From Sphingomonas daechungensis (lineage in GTDB: Bacteria > Pseudomonadota > Alphaproteobacteria > Sphingomonadales > Sphingomonadaceae): a stretch of 64,000 nucleotides of DNA. The stretch is from positions 1,065,001 through 1,129,000 of the forward strand of contig NZ_CP060780.1 in NCBI RefSeq assembly GCF_014489495.1, written 5' to 3'. Position numbers and translations under genes: made by a program. Below the pieces are notes generated by a model. It searched no databases. It saw only the letters and a list, made by a program, of their open reading frames with translations, and was not told the DNA's origin. This document shows, piece after piece, positions 9,979 through 20,134 of this stretch (positions are counted from its first letter, which is position 1; every line of letters starts with the position of its first letter).

Positions 9979-10991
9979 CTAGAAGAGGGTCGTGAGGTAA
10001 TAGAAAAGCGCGGCGACGGCCGCCGATGCGGGATCGTGATGACCCAGGCGGTCATGACGTTGCCGGCAACCTGCCAGCGAACTGCGGACGCACGGCGGGC
10101 AGCGCCAGCGCCGATCACGCAGCCGGTAATCGTGTGGGTGGTGGATACAGGAATGCCCAGCCAGGAGGCGCTGAACAGCATCACCGACCCGCCGAGGGAC
10201 GCGCTGAATCCCTGGTGCTGGTCGAGCTTGGTGATCCGCGTCCCCATCGTCTCAATGATCTTCCACCCGCCCGACAGGGTCCCGAGCCCGATCGCGACGT
10301 AGCAGGACAAGGCGACCCAGTGCGGGACGTGGAATTCGCCCTGCATGTTGCCTGTCGAGTAAAGCAGGACGGCGATGATCCCCATCGTCTTCTGGGCGTC
10401 GTTCAGACCGTGCCCCAGCGAGTACATTGCCGAGGAACCGAGGTGCAGGAACCGGAAAGCGCGATCCGCGCCCGCAGCAGTCGCATTCCTGCCGAACCAG
10501 CTCGTTACAAGCATGATGATCATCGCCAGGATCATCCCGAGAGTGGGCGACAGGACGATTGCGATCAGGGTCTTGTTGAGGCCGTTCCACTGGATTCCGG
10601 TCATGCCCGCATGAGCAACGCCGGCGCCGACCAGCCCGCCGACGAGCGCGTGGCTGGATGAAGACGGAATGCCCTTCAGCCATGTCACGACGTTCCAGAA
10701 CATCGCACCAACGAGCGCTCCGAAGACGACGGCCGGAGTCACCAGATCCTTGTCGATGATCCCCTTGCCGATCGTGTCGGCGACCTTGTGCAACTCGGGA
10801 ACCGCCAGCGAGAGGAAATAGGCCGCGAAGTTGAAGAATGCGGCGAAGGCCACCGCGGTCACCGGCTTCAGGAGTCGTGTCGCGACCACCGTTGCAATCG
10901 CATTCGCCGCGTCGTGAAGTCCGTTGAGAAAGTCGAACGCCAGAGCGATCAGAATTAGGCCGACCAGCAGCGGAAAGGCGAGCTCGTGCAT
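9979..10991 (-). CDS. pit: Low-affinity phosphate transporter Pit (frame broken once)
   Basis: An inorganic phosphate/proton (or metal-phosphate) symporter of about 337 aa with around ten helices. The duplicated PiT signature is seen: N-half FDFLNGLHDAANAIATVVATR and GIPSSSSHALVGGLVGAG, C-half FSASLGGSVMLF with GIPVSTTHTITGCVIGAG. The last 20 or so residues need one added base near 10031-10033 (GGG), after which the protein ends in a normal final helix (...ALFYYLTTLF). It follows the DUF47 gene by 9 bp, the usual partner of Pit. Confidence 0.93.
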
Positions 10992-11000
10992 CTGTCTCGC

Positions 11001-11644
11001 CTATGCGTAGTCGATCACGATGCCATCGATTTGATTGGCGACGTCCTCGAATGCGTCGGTCACCCGCTCGAGGTGGCGTAGAATCTCCCGCGTGACCGCG
11101 AACTCCAGCGAGTTCGTTCGAGCGACTTCGCGGAACGCTCGCTTGAGACCCGCGGCGTGGACATCGTCGGCTTTGCCTTCGAGGCGCACCAGTCGTTCCG
11201 TCAGCTGATGGAGGCGATGACCGTTCTTGTTGACGTTGCGGAGCAGCGGAATCGCTTCGTTGGTGACTCGCGCCGCTTCGCCGATGATGCCGATGATGTC
11301 CTTCATCTCCGGACGAAGCTGCTTCAGCTCGTAAAGATCGATCGCTCGCGCTGCGGCAAGCATTTCATCGATCGAATCGTCCATCGCTCCAATCAGCGAA
11401 GTGATCGCGCCGCGGTCGAACGGGGTCAGGAATGTCTTGCGAACGGACGTGAGGACATCGCGGATGACATCATCAGCGACATGCTCGCGATCCTGAATTG
11501 TGCGCAGGCACTTCTCGGTCGAGGCGTGATCGTCACCCAGCTCCTGCAGCGCTTCGGCGGCAGCGACCAGCATTGCGGCGTGGGCCTCGAACATGCCGAA
11601 GAAGTCGCCCCGTTGGGCAACAACCGCTGGAACCAAGCAAACAT
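11001..11644 (-). CDS. DUF47 PhoU-like phosphate transport regulator (frame broken once)
   Basis: A protein of about 214 aa, all helical, of the DUF47/PhoU-divergent family that is almost always encoded beside pit and modulates it. The ATG at 11644 with AGGGGAA upstream starts the family-typical MFAWFQRLLP; one base is missing near the TT at 11613-11614, after which RGDFFGMFEAHA continues. A TTG at 11636 in the second frame would avoid the shift but lose the conserved N-terminus. It lies between phoR and pit on the same strand. Confidence 0.88.
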
Positions 11645-11715
11645 GAAATTCCCCTGCGAGCGAGCGCCTCGACGCTTCGAACGCCGGTTAGCCCGCCTAG
11701 GTGGTTATGACAATC

Positions 11716-12747
11716 TCATGACAGGGTTTCGGCGGCTACCGGAAGCAGGACGTGGACGGTCGTGCCCTGCCCGACTTCGCTTTCGAAAGTGAGCCGGCCG
11801 CGGTGGCGCTCGACGATGTGTTTCACGATCGACAGCCCCAGGCCCGTTCCGCCGAGCGAGCGGCTTCGGCTTGTGTCGACGCGGTAGAATCGCTCCGTCA
11901 GGCGCTTGAGATGTTCGGGCGCGATGCCTTCGCCCCGGTCGGCGACGGTCAGGTGCACCATCGCGTCCTCGACCGCTGCCGAAACCGTGATCGGCGTGCC
12001 CTGCTCGCCGTAGCGCAGGGCGTTGGTGATGAGATTATCGAGGACCTGCAGGATCTGCACGCGATCGGCGGCGACCGGCGGAAGGTTCGGCTCGATCTGC
12101 ATTACCAGCGACGAGCCGCGCTCCTCGGCCATTCGAGCGGCTCCCTCGACCGATACTTCGATCAACTGTTCTAGATCGACGGCTTCCGTGGGCGTCGTGA
12201 ACTTCTCTGCTTCGATACGCGACAGGGAGATCAGGTCTTCGACGACGCGCTGCATCCGTCGCGCTTCGTCGTGGACGATCGACAGGAAGCGACCGGTCGT
12301 TTCGGTGTCGAGCTCCTCGGTCCGCTCCCGGAGGGTTTCGGTGTAGCCGATGAGGGTCGACAGCGGCGTCCGCAATTCGTGGCTAGCGTTGGCGACGAAA
12401 TCGACACGCATCTGCTCTGCGGCGCGGGCTTCGCTGCGATCGATCAGGCGGACCAGCAAGGCGCCGTCGCCAAGCGGAGCGATCCTGACGAGCCATTGCC
12501 GTCTTGCGCCTCCGAAGCCGGAAGCCTCGACCTCTTCAGGGGTGGTCACACCGCCGCGAACGAGGCGCTCGATGACGGCCGGATGCGGCAAGACTTGGCG
12601 CACATCGACGCCTTCGATCCCGATACCCAGGAGGTTGCGAGCGGCAGCGTTGCTCATGACGACCGAGGCGCCGCGGACGATGATCGCCGCCTCGGTCAGG
12701 CCCTCGATGAGCTTGCGGCTCTTGTCCCTGTTAAGCGTGAAGATCAC
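11716..12747 (-). CDS. phoR: Phosphate regulon sensor kinase PhoR
   Basis: A 343-aa histidine kinase: a PAS-like N-terminal region (residues 10-105), DHp helix with phospho-His123 in VANASHELRTPLS, and a HATPase_c domain with N-box (DNLITNALRYG), G1 (DRGEGIAP) and G2 (GGTGLGLSIVKHI). No transmembrane helix is predicted before the PAS region, whereas most PhoR proteins have one or two; it should then be recruited to the membrane through PhoU/PstB contacts. The start is GTG, overlapping the stop of the DUF4167 gene (GTGA), so it is co-transcribed with the hisS-prfA-prmC group or with DUF4167 alone, not with pst. Confidence 0.94.
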   Translation of the reverse strand: MIFTLNRDKSRKLIEGLTEAAIIVRGASVVMSNAAARNLLGIGIEGVDVRQVLPHPAVIERLVRGGVTTPEEVEASGFGGARRQWLVRIAPLGDGALLVRLIDRSEARAAEQMRVDFVANASHELRTPLSTLIGYTETLRERTEELDTETTGRFLSIVHDEARRMQRVVEDLISLSRIEAEKFTTPTEAVDLEQLIEVSVEGAARMAEERGSSLVMQIEPNLPPVAADRVQILQVLDNLITNALRYGEQGTPITVSAAVEDAMVHLTVADRGEGIAPEHLKRLTERFYRVDTSRSRSLGGTGLGLSIVKHIVERHRGRLTFESEVGQGTTVHVLLPVAAETLS

Positions 12748-13405
12748 GCGGCGGGTGCGATGTCGCCTTCATCCTGCGCACGCGGACGGCGCGTGCTGCG
12801 GCGTCGGGGCGAGCCTCGACCACTTCGGCTTCGACGTCGTCGGTGCTCTCTTCGCGGCCGATTGCCGGCGGGAGGACGTCCATCGCGATCCGCTCTTCGG
12901 CGCCATTGCCGCGCTCGAACCCGTTGCGGTCGTCACCTTCATCGCGCTGGCGGTCGTCGCGCGAATAGCGGCGGGGACGTTCCGAGCGCTCCGGCCGATC
13001 GCCGCGGTCACCACGGTCACCGCGGTTGCTGCGCTCGCGACGCTGCGGCTGCTCATCTTCGTTGTCCGAGTTGTCTTCGGCCGAGACGTCCATTTCGTCG
13101 CCGTCCTCGTCGTCGAGGTCGTCGTCACGCTGGCGGCGTGGGTTCTGCTCTTCGAAGCGGGCACGGTTCTCGCTGAGAACGCGGAAATAGTGGTCGGCGA
13201 ACTGGAGGTAATATTCGCTCTGCACGCGATCGCCGGCGAGCTGCGCATCACGCGCCATGCTCTTGTACTTTTCGAGCAGCTGGGCGGCGTTCCCGCGCTG
13301 CCGGTTGTCCTGGCGATTGCCCCCGGGCTGACCGCCGATGTTCTGGCCGCCTCTTGGTCCCCCACCACGACCGCGCCTGCGGCCGCCCTGACGATTATTG
13401 ATCAA
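12744..13405 (-). CDS. DUF4167 protein (frame broken once)
   Basis: A protein of about 220 aa with a basic Arg/Gly-rich N-terminus, a short ordered segment (QLLEKYKSMARDAQLAGDRV, the DUF4167 core at about residues 42-95) and a long charged, probably disordered tail. It resembles alphaproteobacterial DUF4167 proteins thought to bind RNA or ribosomes; no activity is established. One G is missing in the run at 12806-12809; restored, the protein ends DEGDIAPAA, the family ending. The start is TTG at 13405 with an AGGA upstream. Conserved neighbour of prmC and prfA. Confidence 0.85.
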
Positions 13406-13648
13406 ATTCCTACTTCCTTAACCAGAAGCTTTCCCTTTCGCCTGAGGCAGGCAGACCTGCACGAGTTCCACGTGCCGGGCCTGACCCTTTCGTTCCGAAC
13501 TGTGCCCAGGGGGCACGATGCGAACGGCCGATAGCGTCGGGGGTGGAGCGGGTTCTGCTCAGCTTCTCTCAAGGGAGCGAGCCCGGTCCTGAGGGAAGAT
13601 GTAGTCAGTGTCGGGCCGAATTCCAAGCGATTTGTTAGCTGCCCCAGG
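13406..13648 (-). other. Leader region between prmC and DUF4167 gene
   Basis: A 243-bp gap in an otherwise tightly packed operon. On the minus strand it contains several short inverted repeats (for example CAGGTCTGCCTG), but no open frame with a ribosome binding site and no named riboswitch that I can recognise. It could hold a promoter or a structured 5' leader for the DUF4167 message. Confidence 0.3.
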
Positions 13649-14462
13649 TTAGCAACACCGCGCGGGCCGACCGGCCAAGTCATTGACCACGCGCGAGGAA
13701 AGACCATCACGAGCCAATAGAGCGGTGACCGGCTCGGCCTGATCGTACCCGATCTCCACCGCAGCCATTCCGCCGGGACTGAGTAGGCGGGGCAATTCGG
13801 GAGCAAGGACGCGATAGGCATCGAGCCCATCCGCGCCGGCGAATAGCGCCTCGTCCGGCTCGAACTCTCGGACCCCGGTCCGAGCTCCGCATCCTTGGCA
13901 ACATAGGGCGGGTTGCAGAGAACCAGGTCGAACGCTTCATCGATTCCCTCTGCCCAGTCGCCAAGCTTGAATTTCACCCGCGATTCGAGATCGAGCCGCC
14001 GGGCATTGGCCGCAGCGTAGGACATCGCCTGCCGGGACGTGTCGACGCCCAGACCCGTGGCTGCCGGCCAGAGGTCGAGCGCAGCCAGCAACAATGTCCC
14101 GGTCCCGTACCAAGATCGAGGATCCGTTTCGGGCCCTCGGTTCCCTCAAAATGCTCAAGCGCCGATGCGATCAGTACTTCGCTGTCTGGGCGAGGGATCA
14201 GGACGCCTGGGCCGACGTGCAGCTCGATGTTCCAGAACGCGCGGCGGCCGGTGATGTAGGCGACCGGCTCGCCAAGCTTGCGCCGCTCGACCATTTCGAA
14301 GAAGCGGTCCGGCGCATCGCGTTGCGGCGGCGACAAGATCAGCTTGTCGCGGTCGATGTGAAGCGCTTCTGCCATCAGCAGTTCGGCGTCGAGGCGGGGC
14401 GTGTCGCTGCTGACGACGAGCTCATTTGTCGCCCGGCCAAGCGCGCGGAGAATTGTGGTCAC
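13649..14462 (-). CDS. prmC: Release factor glutamine methyltransferase PrmC (frame broken twice)
   Basis: SAM-dependent enzyme of about 271 aa that methylates the Gln of the GGQ motif of release factors. Helical N-terminal domain, then the Rossmann fold with the SAM loop (LDLGTGTG) and the catalytic NPPY motif ([12 protein letters not shown]). Two single bases are missing, in the CCC at 14103-14105 and the CCCC at 13873-13876; both restored, the C-terminus reads through to a TAA at 13649. The GTG start overlaps the prfA stop (GTGA), so enzyme and substrate genes are translationally coupled. Confidence 0.93.
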
Positions 14463-15544
14463 GCTTCCTCGAGGCCGGCGAGCCTCTCCGCCTCGTCCTC
14501 CGCGACCAGTGCGTTTAGCATCTCGCCAAGCGCCGGGCCCTCCAGGATTTCCGGCAGCTTGTGCAGGGTCAAGTTGATGCGGTGATCCGTCACCCGTCCC
14601 TGCGGGAAATTGTATGTGCGGATGCGCTCCGAACGGTCGCCCGAACCGACCATCGATTTGCGCGCGCCCGCACGCTCGCTGGCGAGCCGCTCTCGTTCCA
14701 GTTCGAAAAGGCGTGTCCGCAGCACCTTTAGCGCCTTCGCCTTGTTCTTGTGCTGCGACTTTTCGTCTTGCTGGATAACGACCAGTCCAGTCGGAAGGTG
14801 TGTAATACGCACCGCGCTGTCGGTGGTGTTGACCGACTGTCCGCCCGGCCCGGACGAGCGATAGACGTCGATGCGGAGATCCTTGTCGTCGATCTGCACG
14901 TCGACATCCTCGGCCTCCGGGAGCACGGCCACGGTCGCCGCCGAAGTGTGAATGCGCCCGCCACTCTCCGTCGCCGGCACACGCTGGACGCGGTGCACGC
15001 CGCTTTCGAACTTGAGGCGCGCGAAGACACCCGGACCGCTGATGGAGGCCACGGCTTCCTTGTAGCCGCCGACATCGGATGCACTGGCCGAGATCAATTC
15101 GAACCGCCAACCCTGCGCTTCGGCGAAACGCTGGTACATGCGCAGGAGGTCGCCCGCGAACAGCGCCGCCTCGTCGCCGCCGGTTCCAGCACGCACTTCG
15201 AGCATCGCCGCACGCTCATCCGCCGAGTCCCGCGGCAGTAGCTTGATCGCCAGTGCCCGTTCCGCTTCCGGCAACTTGTGCCGGATCTCGTCGGCCTCGA
15301 GCGCTGCCATTTCCTTCAGCTCCGCTTCGGCTGTCGGATCGGCAACCATCCCGTTCAGGACGTCGAGCTCGGCGCGGAGACGACGAACCTCGCGCGCGGC
15401 CGCGGCGACCGGCTCGATCTGCGCATATTCCTTGGACAGGCGCACGAAATCGTCCGGCGCAAGGTCGCCGGCCGCCATGGCATCGGCAAGCTCCTGCTTT
15501 TTCGCCTCGATCGACGCGATACGTTCCGACGAAATCTGGGTCAT
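14459..15544 (-). CDS. prfA: Peptide chain release factor 1
   Basis: A 361-aa class I release factor recognising UAG and UAA. The anticodon-like tripeptide region ([11 protein letters not shown], containing the PxT-type loop) and the GGQ hydrolysis motif ([10 protein letters not shown]) are present, as is the coiled N-terminal domain. The frame is intact. It starts inside the end of hisS (ATGA overlap) and ends inside the start of prmC. Confidence 0.97.
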   Translation of the reverse strand: MTQISSERIASIEAKKQELADAMAAGDLAPDDFVRLSKEYAQIEPVAAAAREVRRLRAELDVLNGMVADPTAEAELKEMAALEADEIRHKLPEAERALAIKLLPRDSADERAAMLEVRAGTGGDEAALFAGDLLRMYQRFAEAQGWRFELISASASDVGGYKEAVASISGPGVFARLKFESGVHRVQRVPATESGGRIHTSAATVAVLPEAEDVDVQIDDKDLRIDVYRSSGPGGQSVNTTDSAVRITHLPTGLVVIQQDEKSQHKNKAKALKVLRTRLFELERERLASERAGARKSMVGSGDRSERIRTYNFPQGRVTDHRINLTLHKLPEILEGPALGEMLNALVAEDEAERLAGLEEA

Positions 15545-16780
15545 TGGCGGATTGCGTCCCCGATGAGGTCGAGCGAGACGGCACGTTGCTCGCCCGTGGT
15601 CAGGTCCTTCAACTGCGCCTCGCCGCTCTCAAGTTCATTGTCCCCAGGATGAGGGCATACTTCGCGCCGGATGCATTCGCCCGACTGAGCCGCTTCTTCA
15701 TGTTGCCGCGATAGGCCATGTCGGCGGCGACCCCTTCGCGACGAAGGCCGGCAACGATGCCGAGCGCAGCGGCTTCCGCCTTCTCACCCAAGGGACAACG
15801 GCCACCGTCGTGCACTCCGGCGCCGGCGCATCGATCATCATGCCGAGCCGTTCGATTCCGGCAGCCCAGCCAATGGCCGGAGTGTGAGGTCCACCAAGGG
15901 ATTCGACCAGGCCATCGTAGCGGCCCCCAGCGAGGACCGTGCCCTGCGAGCCGAGCCTATCGGTGACGAACTCGAACGCGGTGTGGCGGTAATAATCCAG
16001 GCCGCGAACCAGCCGTGAATTGCGCGTCCACTTCACGCCCGCGGCATCAAGTCCGGCGGTGACCTGCGCGAAGAAGTCCGCCGCCTCGCTTGTCAGGTAA
16101 TCGTCGATCGACGGCGCGGAGTCGGCGATCGGCCGCTCCTTCGGATCCTTGGTGTCGAGGATGCGGAGCGGATTGCGCTCCAGACGGGTCAGGCTGTCCT
16201 CCGAGAGAGACCCGCGATGCGCCTCGAAATGTTCGACCAAAGCGGCGCGCCAAGCGTCACGGGTTTCCGCGTCGCCGAGCGTGTTGAGCTGTAGCGTCAC
16301 GCCTTCGTCGATGCCCAGCTCGCGCAGCAGCAGGGCGCCCAGGGAAAGGATCTCAACGTCCGCCGCAGCTTCGCCCGCTCCGATGATCTCGGCGTCGAGC
16401 TGGTGGAACTGGCGGAAGCGGCCCTTCTGCGGGCGTTCGTAGCGGAAGGCGGGGCCGTGCGTCGCGAGCTTCAGCGGCGCGAACTGCTGCCAGCCCTCGC
16501 TGAGATACGCGCGACAGATGCCCGCCGTGAACTCGGGCCGCAGCGTAATCAGCTCGCCGCCGCGATCCTCGAACGTGTACATTTCCTTGGAAACGACGTC
16601 GGTCGTCTCCCCAATCGTCCGCGCGAAGACGGCGGTCGGCTCGATGACCGGCACTTCCACCCGCTTGAACCCGAACAGGCGGCGCACGCGATCGAAGCCG
16701 TCGACCACCGCATGGAAGCGGTCGGCGTCTTCACCGAGCAGGCTCTGGGTCCCGCGAACGGGTTGGGGCGTCGTCGTCAT
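15541..16780 (-). CDS. hisS: Histidyl-tRNA synthetase (frame broken twice)
   Basis: Class II aminoacyl-tRNA synthetase of about 413 aa. Motif 2 ([21 protein letters not shown]), the HisA signature ([15 protein letters not shown]) and motif 3 ([13 protein letters not shown] ... GWAAGIERL) are present, followed by the anticodon-binding domain. Single bases are missing in the GGG at 15792-15794 and the CCCC at 15642-15645, both inside the anticodon-binding domain. As hisS is essential, the breaks are almost certainly sequence errors. Leads the hisS-prfA-prmC-DUF4167-phoR run. Confidence 0.95.
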
Positions 16781-16792
16781 ATTCGGCGGGAC

Positions 16793-17107
16793 TTAGGCGG
16801 TGAGCTTCAAGCCCGCAATCGCTGCAACAATTGCGAAGATCAGCAAGATGCGGATTGTGGCCGCCGGCTCGCCGAACCAGAGGATGCCGACGATAACCGT
16901 CCCCACAGCGCCGATTCCGCCCCAGACGGCATAGGCCGTGCCCATCGGGATCGAGCGCGACGCAAGCTCCAGCAGCCCCATGCTGATCGCGACGGAGGCC
17001 AGAAAAGCGAGCGTCCAGGGCAAGTTGCGAAACCCGTCGACAAAGCGCAGCGACGTGGTGAACCCCACTTCGAAAAGTCCGCCGACGATGAGCCAGAACC
17101 ACGCCAT
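16793..17107 (-). CDS. gdx: SMR-family exporter, Gdx/SugE-like
   Basis: A 104-aa four-helix membrane protein acting as an antiparallel dimer. The essential Glu13 (GGLFEV) and the Gdx-subtype motif AYAVWGGIGAVGT point to the guanidinium/proton exporter branch instead of the broad-range EmrE branch, although subtype is inferred. No guanidine riboswitch is recognisable in the short 58-bp divergent gap upstream. It lies 13 bp before hisS on the same strand. Confidence 0.85.
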   Translation of the reverse strand: MAWFWLIVGGLFEVGFTTSLRFVDGFRNLPWTLAFLASVAISMGLLELASRSIPMGTAYAVWGGIGAVGTVIVGILWFGEPAATIRILLIFAIVAAIAGLKLTA

Positions 17108-17165
17108 CGCAAAGTCGTTAGCGCCCGCGCGTTGGTGAGGCTACCATCAACGGGGGAGGCCAGTC

Positions 17166-17789
17166 ATGAGCAAGTTCGCACCCGCCCGATTCACGGCGTT
17201 CGTCGTCCTGCTGATTGCGGGATGCGCACTCATGACCTGGCTGTGGCACCCGCTCAAAGGAATCATGAGCGGCTTCGACATTGCGGCCCTGGTCTTCCTG
17301 GTTTCCTGCGTGCCCCTGCTGAACGACGACAGCGGACAGATGCGCAAGCAGTCCAAGGAAAACGACGTTAATCGCGGCTTGCTGCTAGGCATCAGTGTCA
17401 CCGTAACGACCGTTATTCTTGTCGCCGTCGGCGCCGTGATTGCCGGAAGCGAGGCAGCCAAAGTGCTAGACGTCGCACTAATCGTCGCGACCTTGATCAT
17501 CGCCTGGCTGTTCGGGAACATGGTCTACGCGTTCCACTATGCGCACATGTACTACCTGCCGAACGAGAAGGGCCGCGGCGACGCGGGAGGGATCAAGTTC
17601 CCGGACACGAAGGAGCCTGACTACTGGGACTTCGTCTATTTCGCTTTCACGCTGGGGATGACGTTCCAGACCTCGGACTGCGACATCAACTCGCCCGCAA
17701 TCCGGCGCGTGGTCGTCGGCCATTGCATGGCGGCCTTCGTCTTCAACCTTGGCGTGCTGGCGTTCACCATCAACGCGCTCGGCTCTTAG
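17166..17789 (+). CDS. DUF1345 membrane protein
   Basis: A 207-aa inner-membrane protein with about five helices. The conserved DUF1345 block is visible: AHMYY, then PDYWDFVYFAFTLGMTFQTSD followed by the RRVVVGH helix, which resembles an ion-channel pore helix region in overall look, but function is not established. The ATG at 17166 follows a GGGGGAGG element. Its stop overlaps the convergent EamA gene by 4 bp. Confidence 0.85.
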   Translation: MSKFAPARFTAFVVLLIAGCALMTWLWHPLKGIMSGFDIAALVFLVSCVPLLNDDSGQMRKQSKENDVNRGLLLGISVTVTTVILVAVGAVIAGSEAAKVLDVALIVATLIIAWLFGNMVYAFHYAHMYYLPNEKGRGDAGGIKFPDTKEPDYWDFVYFAFTLGMTFQTSDCDINSPAIRRVVVGHCMAAFVFNLGVLAFTINALGS

Positions 17790-18691
17790 GTCGCGACTTC
17801 GACCTCGCCGGGAGCCTTGAGCTTGCTCCGCGCCGCAACGATACAACCGCCGACGATCAGCGCGGCGCCAGCAATCGTGTAGAAGGACACCGGCTCCGAA
17901 AAGACCAGCCAGCCGAGAGCGCTTGCCCAGATGAACGCACTATATTCGGTCGCCGCGAGGTAGCTCGCCTCCGCCCGCGCATAGCCCCACGCAAACAGCA
18001 AGGCCCCGGCCGTGGACATCGCAGCCGCCACGACCACCCAAGCTCCCCAGGTTGGCGACGGAAGATGAGGAATTCCGGCAAAAGGCAGCACCATCGCCCA
18101 CAGCACGGCGATGGTCAGCGACTGGAAGAAAGTGATCTCAAGCGGCTTTGCGGCGAGCGCCTGGTGTCGCATCAGGACGATGTTGCCGGCATAGCAGAGT
18201 GCCGAGCCGATGATGGCCGCGGTGCCGAGCAGGACCTCCGGGCCAAGCTCCGCGCGCGCCTGCCCCAGCACGATGACCAGGACGCCGCCGAATGCGATGA
18301 CCGATCCTCCGATCGACTTCCGGCCGATCTTTTCGTGCAGGAACAGCGCGGCGAGCATCATCGCGATCAGCGGAGCAATAAAGGTCAGCGCGATTGCCTG
18401 CGCCAGCGGAACCCGGCCGATCCCCCAGAAAAACAGGAAGGCCATCGCGGTCACGATCACGCCGCGGAACACGTGGATCTTCAGGGTTGCAGTGCTCGGC
18501 CACGGCAATCTTCGCGGAAGGTAAAGCGCCCCCGCAAGGATCAGTCCGGCCAGCGATCGCCATATGCTGACCGCATAAATGCCGATGGCCAGCACCAGCG
18601 CCTTCATCACGGCATCCATGACCGATAGGATTCCGACTGCCGCAAGCGCTGCGGCAAAAGCCTGGACAGGATGCTGGGCGACGCGGTTCAC
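17786..18691 (-). CDS. EamA/DMT-superfamily transporter
   Basis: A 301-aa permease with ten predicted helices in two homologous five-helix EamA halves (about residues 12-145 and 160-285). Members of this group export amino acids, metabolites or S-adenosylmethionine; substrate cannot be decided from the sequence. Frame and length (usual about 290-300) are normal. Convergent with the DUF1345 gene. Confidence 0.85.
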   Translation of the reverse strand: MNRVAQHPVQAFAAALAAVGILSVMDAVMKALVLAIGIYAVSIWRSLAGLILAGALYLPRRLPWPSTATLKIHVFRGVIVTAMAFLFFWGIGRVPLAQAIALTFIAPLIAMMLAALFLHEKIGRKSIGGSVIAFGGVLVIVLGQARAELGPEVLLGTAAIIGSALCYAGNIVLMRHQALAAKPLEITFFQSLTIAVLWAMVLPFAGIPHLPSPTWGAWVVVAAAMSTAGALLFAWGYARAEASYLAATEYSAFIWASALGWLVFSEPVSFYTIAGAALIVGGCIVAARSKLKAPGEVEVAT

Positions 18692-18708
18692 GCGCCGGAC
18701 TTAGCGGA

Positions 18709-18840
18709 TCAGTCGTTGGCGTCGAGTGCCGGTGAGTTTGGCTGTGAAGCGTCGATCAGCAGCGGCGGCTCGGACTGAGTCGACGACAGACCGTCGATCA
18801 ACGCGCCCAATGCCATGATGATCAGCAACAGCTTCGCCAT
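18709..18840 (-). CDS. Putative small exported peptide
   Basis: A 43-aa frame, too short for ordinary gene calling, begins MAKLLLIIMALGALIDGL, which looks like a signal or membrane segment, and ends in a Pro/Ser-rich acidic tail. It sits between ispG and the EamA gene on the same strand. No clear Shine-Dalgarno is present; a hairpin (GGCGCA/TGCGCC) lies immediately before the ATG. Without comparison to relatives this may be chance. Confidence 0.35.
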   Translation of the reverse strand: MAKLLLIIMALGALIDGLSSTQSEPPLLIDASQPNSPALDAND

Positions 18841-18883
18841 GGCGCAAGACTGCGCCGACAAGGTGAATAAAGGTTAAAGGCCG

Positions 18884-20017
18884 CTATTCGGCGGCGTCGA
18901 GAGTCTGCTCTGCAGCGGCCGCTGCTTCGATCTCGGCGGCCTTGGCTTCCACCAGCCTGACGATGTGATCGACCATGTCCTCGTCGCGCACGTGATGGTC
19001 GGTGACGCCGGACAGATAGACCATGTGCTTGCCTTGACCCCCACCGGTGATCCCGATGTCGGTCTCGCGCGCTTCACCGGGACCGTTGACGACGCAACCG
19101 AGTACGGAGAGCGACATTGGAGTACGGATGTGCTGCAGCCGCTCTTCCAGCGTCTGCACCGTGCGGATCACGTCGAAGCCCTGGCGTGCACAGCTGGGGC
19201 AGGACACGACCCGGACACCGCGATTGCGGATGCCGAGCGCCTTCAGGATTTCGTATCCGACGCGCACTTCCTCTTCCGGCTCCGCCGAGAGCGAGACGCG
19301 GATCGTGTCGCCGATCCCCGCCCAAAGGAGCGAGCCGATGCCGATCGAACTCTTGACCGTCCCACCGATCAAGCCGCCGGCCTCGGTGATGCCGAGGTGG
19401 AGCGGGCAATCCACCGCATCAGCGAGCGCGTGATAGGCGGCGACCGCAAGGAACACGTCCGACGCCTTGACTGCGACCTTGTAGTCGCGAAATCCATGGT
19501 CCTCGAGGATGCGGATATGGTCGAGCGCGCTCTCGACCAGAGCTTCCGGGCACGGCTCGCCATACTTTTCGAGCAGGTCCTTCTCGAGGCTCCCGGCGTT
19601 GACGCCGATGCGGATCGCGCAGCCATTCGCCCGCGCCGCGGAAATCACTTCCTTGACCCGGTCTTCCGACCCGATGTTGCCGGGATTGATCCGCAGGCAA
19701 GCGGCGCCTGCATCGGCCGCTTCGAGCGCGCGCTTGTAGTGGAAGTGGATGTCGGCGACGATCGGCACGTTGGCCGCGCGCACGATCTCCCTCAGAGAGG
19801 CGGTTGCTTCGGCGGTCGGGCAGGACACGCGAATGATGTCGACGCCAGCCTCTTCGCAGCGGCGGATCTGGTCGATGGTCGCGCGCGCATCTTCAGTCGG
19901 TGTGTTGGTCATTGTCTGCACGGTGACTGGCGCATCCCCGCCCACCGGCACCGAGCCGACCATGATCTGACGCGACTTGCGCCGCACGATATCCCGCCAG
20001 GGGCGAACAGAAGACAT
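18884..20017 (-). CDS. ispG: 4-hydroxy-3-methylbut-2-enyl diphosphate synthase IspG
   Basis: A 377-aa bacterial-type [4Fe-4S] enzyme converting MEcPP to HMBPP in the non-mevalonate isoprenoid pathway. TIM-barrel N-terminal domain beginning [16 protein letters not shown] and C-terminal cluster domain with the cysteines of [14 protein letters not shown] and [12 protein letters not shown] plus the downstream conserved Glu. The ATG at 20017 gives the family start; upstream in-frame codons run into the divergent promoter region. Frame intact. A poly-Ala/Glu tail closes it. Confidence 0.97.
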   Translation of the reverse strand: MSSVRPWRDIVRRKSRQIMVGSVPVGGDAPVTVQTMTNTPTEDARATIDQIRRCEEAGVDIIRVSCPTAEATASLREIVRAANVPIVADIHFHYKRALEAADAGAACLRINPGNIGSEDRVKEVISAARANGCAIRIGVNAGSLEKDLLEKYGEPCPEALVESALDHIRILEDHGFRDYKVAVKASDVFLAVAAYHALADAVDCPLHLGITEAGGLIGGTVKSSIGIGSLLWAGIGDTIRVSLSAEPEEEVRVGYEILKALGIRNRGVRVVSCPSCARQGFDVIRTVQTLEERLQHIRTPMSLSVLGCVVNGPGEARETDIGITGGGQGKHMVYLSGVTDHHVRDEDMVDHIVRLVEAKAAEIEAAAAAEQTLDAAE

Positions 20018-20134
20018 GGGCAGCGATATAGGGCCTGCCGCCCTTCCGGCAAAGCCGGATGCGGTTATCCAAAGACAATCGCGACTCTTATGCTGTTGTG
20101 TTAACAGGGTTAACAGGAATCGCGGGGGCAGCGG

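Noticed and set aside
12744-13405. DUF4167 C-terminus ending in HPPRDLHA
   Set aside because: This ending comes from the frame after a missing G at 12806-12809; the restored frame ends DEGDIAPAA at a TGA overlapping the phoR start, as in the family.
13649-14462. Programmed frameshift in the release-factor region
   Set aside because: Programmed shifting is known for prfB, not prmC; there are two shifts, no slippery site with a stimulatory structure, and identical errors occur throughout the window.
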